A DNA stretch of 64,000 nt, from NCBI GenBank assembly GCA_900169235.1, contig FWCC01000162.1:124001-188000 (forward strand), read 5' to 3'. The position numbers were made by a program, and so were the translations under genes. Shown here piece by piece: positions 60,049 through 64,000 of the stretch. The DNA is from Zarea fungicola (Eukaryota > Ascomycota > Sordariomycetes > Hypocreales > Cordycipitaceae). Under the pieces are notes generated by a model that saw only the letters and a list, made by a program, of their open reading frames with translations, made no database searches and was not told where the DNA came from. How positions within the stretch are numbered: position 1 is the first letter of the stretch; each line of letters starts with the position of its first letter.

Positions 60049-61595
60049 ATGGTGTACTCAATTTCTAGTGTACTGGCTGTAGCCAAGAAACATAGCTTTT
60101 ATGATCAGAATGTGACGTATCCGCCTGATTTCGATGCTGTCGAAGATATTGTTAAGCAGAGCGCAGTCGACGAGAAAGCGAACGAGTTAAGCTCTTGGCC
60201 GCTACTATACAAGAAATCTCTGTAAGAACCCAATTGATCCTTTTAGAATGCCAATTTACTTGTACTCTAACTCTGCATAGATATACAACCGTTGAGCGAC
60301 TTATCAATGATACAAGCCCTCAAAATACGTACCGGCACTCTGTGTACGCCGGCGTCACTGGTGGTGGCCGTGGCTCGAAGCCGCTGTTCTTCGCCGCGGA
60401 CGTTCGCGAGAACCGTCGCCAAAGAGCCGAGTACGGCCAGCTCCTCGCAAGCTCTGGCATCTTGAGCACTGGTGACTGGGTTGTGACAATGCACTCTGCT
60501 GGTGGCCTCTACAGGTCAGTCGCAGCTCGCCAATTCACCTTCATGAGGGGCAGAAATCCATCTTTCAAATTTGTCTAACATGAGAAACATGCCAGAGCTC
60601 TCGATCTTACCCTCGAAATCGTAGAATGCGCTGGCGCCTGCGCTTTGGCCGCTGGCAACTACATGCCCATGCCAGACGTGCTGCAGCTACTCATCAAGTA
60701 CCAGGCCAACGTCATTGCCGGCGACAGCAGCCAGATTGTCAACTTGGTAAACCACCTGTCTGAGCTTCCACAAGACCAGCGCGACAAGATTCGCCTCGAC
60801 AAGATCCTGTATACCTCCGAGGTGCTCACTGCCGCGCAGCGCGTGCATATTCGCAGCACGGTCGGCGACGGCGTCAAGATTTGCTCCCTGCTCGCCAGCG
60901 CCGAGACGGGGCCGTGGGCCGTGAGCAACCCGGACCTGACGGGTGATCGCACGACGACGTCGTCTGATTTTGTCTACGACACGCGCGCCATGGTTGTCGA
61001 GATCTTTCCCGACGCCGCGGCACTGGAGCCCGAAAAGGGCACTGCGCCAACGACGCACCAGTCGCTGCCCGACGGCGAGACGGGCATCCTCGTGCTCACA
61101 TCCCTCTCCCGGCTCCGGCACCCGCTGGTGCGCTACATCTGCGGCGACGTGGGATCCCTGCACGACCTCTCTGAGTCGGCCCTGCAGCGCTTCCCCGAGG
61201 CCGACCGGCCCTTTATGCGGGTGCTCCGCCTTGACGGCCGCGACCGCCGCTTCAGCTTCGACTGGGAGGGCGAGTACATTGAGTTCACGAAGCTCGCGGA
61301 AATCGTAGAGCAGCCAGACTACGGCATCCTGCAGTGGCAGGCCATTGTCGAGAACAAGACGGACAAGCAGGAGGGCCTGCGGCCGTGTCTGGAGCTGCGC
61401 ATGCTTCCCAGCGCCGCGGCGCGTGCGAATGCGACGGCGCTGCATGAGGAAATGGTGGACCGAATCAAGGTTCTTATTGCGCTGGCCCCGTGGAATAAAG
61501 ATCGGTTTATCCCCGTGTTTTTGGAGAATTTGGATGGATTTGAAAAGAGCAAGACGGGTGGCAAGGTTATCAAATTTGTTGACCGGGTCAGCTAA
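60049..61595 (+). CDS. PaaK/EhpF-like adenylate-forming enzyme
   Basis: Exons 60049-60221, 60281-60514 and 60596-61595 give 468 residues; introns of 59 and 81 nt have GT-AG ends. The order of ANL-superfamily motifs is visible: VYAGVTGGGRGSKPLFFA (A3-type P-loop), SLLASAETGPWA (A5 region), RYICGDVG (A7), RLDGRDRRFSF followed by GEYIE (A8), and SKTGGKVIKFVDR near the end, where a Lys is the A10 candidate. The size and motif spacing fit phenylacetate-CoA ligase-like and phenazine EhpF-like enzymes rather than NRPS A domains, and there is no carrier domain. It would activate a carboxylate as an acyl adenylate. The substrate is unknown. It completes a trio with the ATP-grasp-like and TauD-like genes and converges on the GFA gene. 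Confidence 0.85.
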
Positions 61596-61728
61596 GCCTA
61601 CAGATTTCTTCAACAAAGAAAAGAAAACAAGCCTCGAAGTATTTACGATACAACATTTTCATAGATACAAAAAAAACAAAAAGTAAAAAAAAAACAAAAA
61701 CAGATTATAGGCTACAATCAGTTTCCTT

Positions 61729-62253
61729 TCATTCATCATCACCCTGATACTTGTCTCCGGGCAAATGATCCGTCACCCCTGGGATGTCGTTGACGCAGTA
61801 TAAGTGTCTCACGGCATATGTAAGGAGCTTGCCATGCTTTTGCAACGCATCATTGTCAAACGTGCCGACGCACAGGCTGACGGTCTCCCCGCCATCATGG
61901 GCCCAGAAGATGAGGCTTCCGCATTCACTGCAGAAGCCACGCGAGTTTTCCTTTGACGCCTTGTACGTCTTGAGAGTGGACTGCGAGCTGTACTCCAAGC
62001 TGCTGCGCGGCACGTTGTGGACGCGAAAGACGAGAGAGCCCGTCTGCTTGCGGCACTGGGAGCATTGGCACGTTGATGTCTGAGCATCTTTCATTAGCTC
62101 AGGGACCGACAAAAATAAACAATGTATATATTTGAGCTGTTTGTCGCTACTTACCGCGTCTACAAAGCTGTGGCCTTTCGGAAAAGTAACTGTGTAGCGA
62201 ATCCTTTCGCAGAGACAGCCGCCGCTAACACTGGTAGGGATGTCAGTCTCCAT
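61729..62253 (-). CDS. GFA/CENP-V family zinc protein
   Basis: Exons 62253-62155 and 62079-61729 give 149 residues. The family Cys ligands are visible: GGCLCERIRY, STCQCSQCRKQTG and FCSECGSLIFW, followed by VSLCVGTFDN. The intron of 75 nt is a multiple of three and contains no stop, so its retention would give a 174-residue form with 25 extra residues (VSSDKQLKYIHCLFLSVPEL...) inside the metal-binding region. A GTAAGT donor, CTAAT branch and CTCAG acceptor support removal, which restores the family spacing. GFA proteins bind zinc. The name comes from glutathione-formaldehyde activation, but most fungal members have no assigned substrate. Confidence 0.88.
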   Translation of the reverse strand: METDIPTSVSGGCLCERIRYTVTFPKGHSFVDAVSSDKQLKYIHCLFLSVPELMKDAQTSTCQCSQCRKQTGSLVFRVHNVPRSSLEYSSQSTLKTYKASKENSRGFCSECGSLIFWAHDGGETVSLCVGTFDNDALQKHGKLLTYAVRHLYCVNDIPGVTDHLPGDKYQGDDE

Positions 62254-62635
62254 TGCAAGTTGTTGATATTATTGTTGAAAGTTTTGCGAAAAGCCTATAG
62301 TGTCGTTTGAATGATGATACAGGTGAAAACCAAAGGAAGCCATCTTAAATAGCGATCAAACTTGTACAGCCTTGATTGTATGGCGGGGGGTTGTCAATGG
62401 CGCCTTTCGTCGTCATAGCTGGAAACGGCATCATCGAGAAGATGCAGACAGATCTACAGTCCTTCCCGCAGATTCGTCCACTCAGATGACGAAACTAAAT
62501 TTTAATGCCTATGCTACTAATTTAATATGCAAGACTGTGATTTTTCTAATAATTTTGTTGTTTATAAAAGCTTGTTCAATATAGCATTACGTCGTCATTA
62601 CGGGGTAGCGCCGTCTTCCATATGCCTTTTGTTGG
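62254..62635. other. intergenic region
   Basis: This 380-bp stretch lies between the GFA gene start and the POP1 stop. It serves as GFA promoter and POP1 3' flank, and nothing else is visible. Confidence 0.6.
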
Positions 62636-64000
62636 TTATACAAGATCCCAGCGTGCCAACCAGCCTACATTTTGGCCTGTGTTGCGCATAATACACAATT
62701 GTGCTTCATTCGGCGTTGTACGTAAATCTGCAAGCACCTTTTCAACAGAAATGGCACCTACAGCCGTGCCTCGTCCATGGGCCATGTTGAAGGAGCCGGA
62801 GGTGACGAAGCCGATCAAATCCTCTGCATCCGGGACAAGAGGGTGATGACCACCGTCGATACTGTCGTGATTTGCAGGTGGCAGCGGATACGGCAGAGGC
62901 TTTGCGGTGAGTTGTTGCGCAAGCAGCCGAGTACGCTCTTGCAAGCCCTTTGGCCTTGTACGCTGCTGCTTTTTTGAACGCGGCGGGTGCTCAGGGACCG
63001 AGGGTAACTTGGCCAGCCATTGCGCTCGGAGGTTATGAGGTAGGGTGCGTGACTCTCTAGCAGCATCCCCCTCGTGTGGGACAGTAGAAGGCACTGCAAT
63101 AGTGGATGATGCCGGCACCGCCGTTTCGGCCCTTGGAAGACGATATATGCGCGCAGTACTCAACGCAACACCTCGACCAAGCATAGAAATACGGATACTG
63201 GTGATTGCGTTGATGGGCAATGCCGGTAAAGACGCAGGCGTAGCTGCTTTGGTAAGGGACTCCACATGACTCTTCGATACTTGGCTTAGTAGCTTCAAGG
63301 GACTGGTCTTCGTCTTATCCGGTACTGCTGCCGTCATCTCAATACCCTCCATTGCGTCTGCGTTGGCAACAGCAGCGGTCTTGTCCGGCTGTTCAGTGGT
63401 CTCGTTTCGTTCTAATCCGAAAAGCAGCTCAAAATCGCACGCAAGACCATCACCAACTTCGCCCTTTCTACCCGCTCCGAGGTCAAGCGCCGCCCATTCC
63501 GTCCTTTTGCTCTTGGGCCGCTTATCGTACGCCGTCTTCCGCTTCTCACGCTGCTTTAGCTCCCACTCTGCACCTGCATCTGTTCCGAGAAAGTCGGCAG
63601 GGAACCACGGCATGCTGCGCTCAAAGGCCACTTGCATGCATTCATTGACGCCAGCGAAGCGAGGGTTCCCTCCAGATATGAGAGGATAGTGCACTAGGCT
63701 GTGCCAGACAAGCAGCACACACTTCCATGGTAGCATTAGCGTCCAGGAGCCCTGTGTCTGTGTTCCAGACGCAGACCTCGCAGCCAGCAGCAGAACTGGG
63801 ATCTCTGGGTCCGTCGATGTTGGTTTGAGAAAAGCCCCGGGTGAAATTGCACCCCTGCGTTTGTAAATGGTCTGTTGGGAGGGTATGCCGGACGCTTTGT
63901 GGCGGGCATTTCGGTCGAAAAGGAGATTCGCCTCCATCTCACGCTCGACTGGCCACTCTGCAATGTTTTCCACAAGTATCTCTTGCAACTTTTCGTCGTC
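62636..64000 (-). CDS. pop1: RNase P/MRP subunit POP1, C-terminal part (runs off window)
   Basis: The frame is open from the right edge (64000) to the stop at 62638-62636 and gives 454 residues; the start lies outside the window. The POPLD region reads SWTLMLPWKCVLLVWHSLVH, YPLISGGNPRFAGVNE and PWFPADFLGTDAGAEWEL. LDLGAGRKGEVGDGLACDFE and the C-terminal EDLIGFVTSGSFNMAHGRG, with NTGQNVGWLARWDLV, are also typical of fungal POP1. POP1 is the largest protein of RNase P and RNase MRP and is needed for tRNA 5' processing and rRNA maturation in the nucleus. The visible part has no break or frameshift. Confidence 0.92.
   Translation of the reverse strand, partial: DDEKLQEILVENIAEWPVEREMEANLLFDRNARHKASGIPSQQTIYKRRGAISPGAFLKPTSTDPEIPVLLLAARSASGTQTQGSWTLMLPWKCVLLVWHSLVHYPLISGGNPRFAGVNECMQVAFERSMPWFPADFLGTDAGAEWELKQREKRKTAYDKRPKSKRTEWAALDLGAGRKGEVGDGLACDFELLFGLERNETTEQPDKTAAVANADAMEGIEMTAAVPDKTKTSPLKLLSQVSKSHVESLTKAATPASLPALPINAITSIRISMLGRGVALSTARIYRLPRAETAVPASSTIAVPSTVPHEGDAARESRTLPHNLRAQWLAKLPSVPEHPPRSKKQQRTRPKGLQERTRLLAQQLTAKPLPYPLPPANHDSIDGGHHPLVPDAEDLIGFVTSGSFNMAHGRGTAVGAISVEKVLADLRTTPNEAQLCIMRNTGQNVGWLARWDLV

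Noticed and set aside
60687..61616. 309-codon minus-strand frame opposite the adenylate-forming enzyme
   Set aside because: It is an antisense shadow; all ANL motifs are on the plus strand.
1..64000. CRISPR arrays, bacterial operons or prophage
   Set aside because: Introns, eukaryotic families and gene spacing show a fungal nuclear region; no regularly spaced direct repeats with unique spacers are seen.

Overview
This window is nuclear DNA from a filamentous ascomycete. The protein families and short introns point to Sordariomycetes, most likely Hypocreales. Coding exons are interrupted by 32-117 nt introns with GTAAGT-like donors and CTAAT/CTAAC branch points. Genes sit on both strands at about one per 3.5 kb, separated by AT-richer intergenic DNA. 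TACCTAGGTA-type short repeats are present. A Masc1/RID-class DNA methyltransferase locus is also present. No prokaryotic signals are seen.

Layout. At 1.9-5.0 kb is an Rgd1-type F-BAR/RhoGAP gene (+), converging on MED12 (-, 6.0-10.8 kb). About 4.8 kb of gene-poor, partly AT-rich DNA with degenerate coding relics follows (10.8-15.6 kb). At 15.6-18.6 kb is a large protein with a repeated three-cysteine module. It converges on a fungal NLR (alpha/beta-hydrolase, NACHT, HEAT-like repeats; -, 18.8-23.5 kb). Next are a two-TM DUF6601-like membrane protein (+) and a secreted DJ-1/PfpI-type protein (-), then 4.2 kb without a supportable gene. At 31.4-39.4 kb lie an atypical bZIP factor, a RID-like DNA methyltransferase with an in-frame TAG, a CREG-like secreted protein and Chs5, all on +. 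At 39.9-42.2 kb is an orphan coiled-coil protein (-). At 46.1-48.1 kb is an RBR-type RING protein (-) without the usual RING2 catalytic cysteine. A tRNA-Thr(AGT) with an intron is at 52.4 kb and the elongation factor EAF at 53.0-54.1 kb (+).

The last 10 kb hold three small-molecule-type enzymes: an ATP-grasp-like protein (-), divergent from a TauD-type Fe/2OG dioxygenase (+), then a PaaK/EhpF-like adenylate-forming enzyme (+). A GFA/CENP-V family protein (-) and the C-terminal half of POP1 (-, running off the right edge) follow. The enzyme trio has the composition of a compact, uncharacterised biosynthetic locus. It and the interrupted RID gene are the most notable items.

All exon models were built by hand from reading frames, splice signals and remembered family conservation. 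Splice-joined reading frames were checked to be multiples of three. No database search or expression evidence was available.
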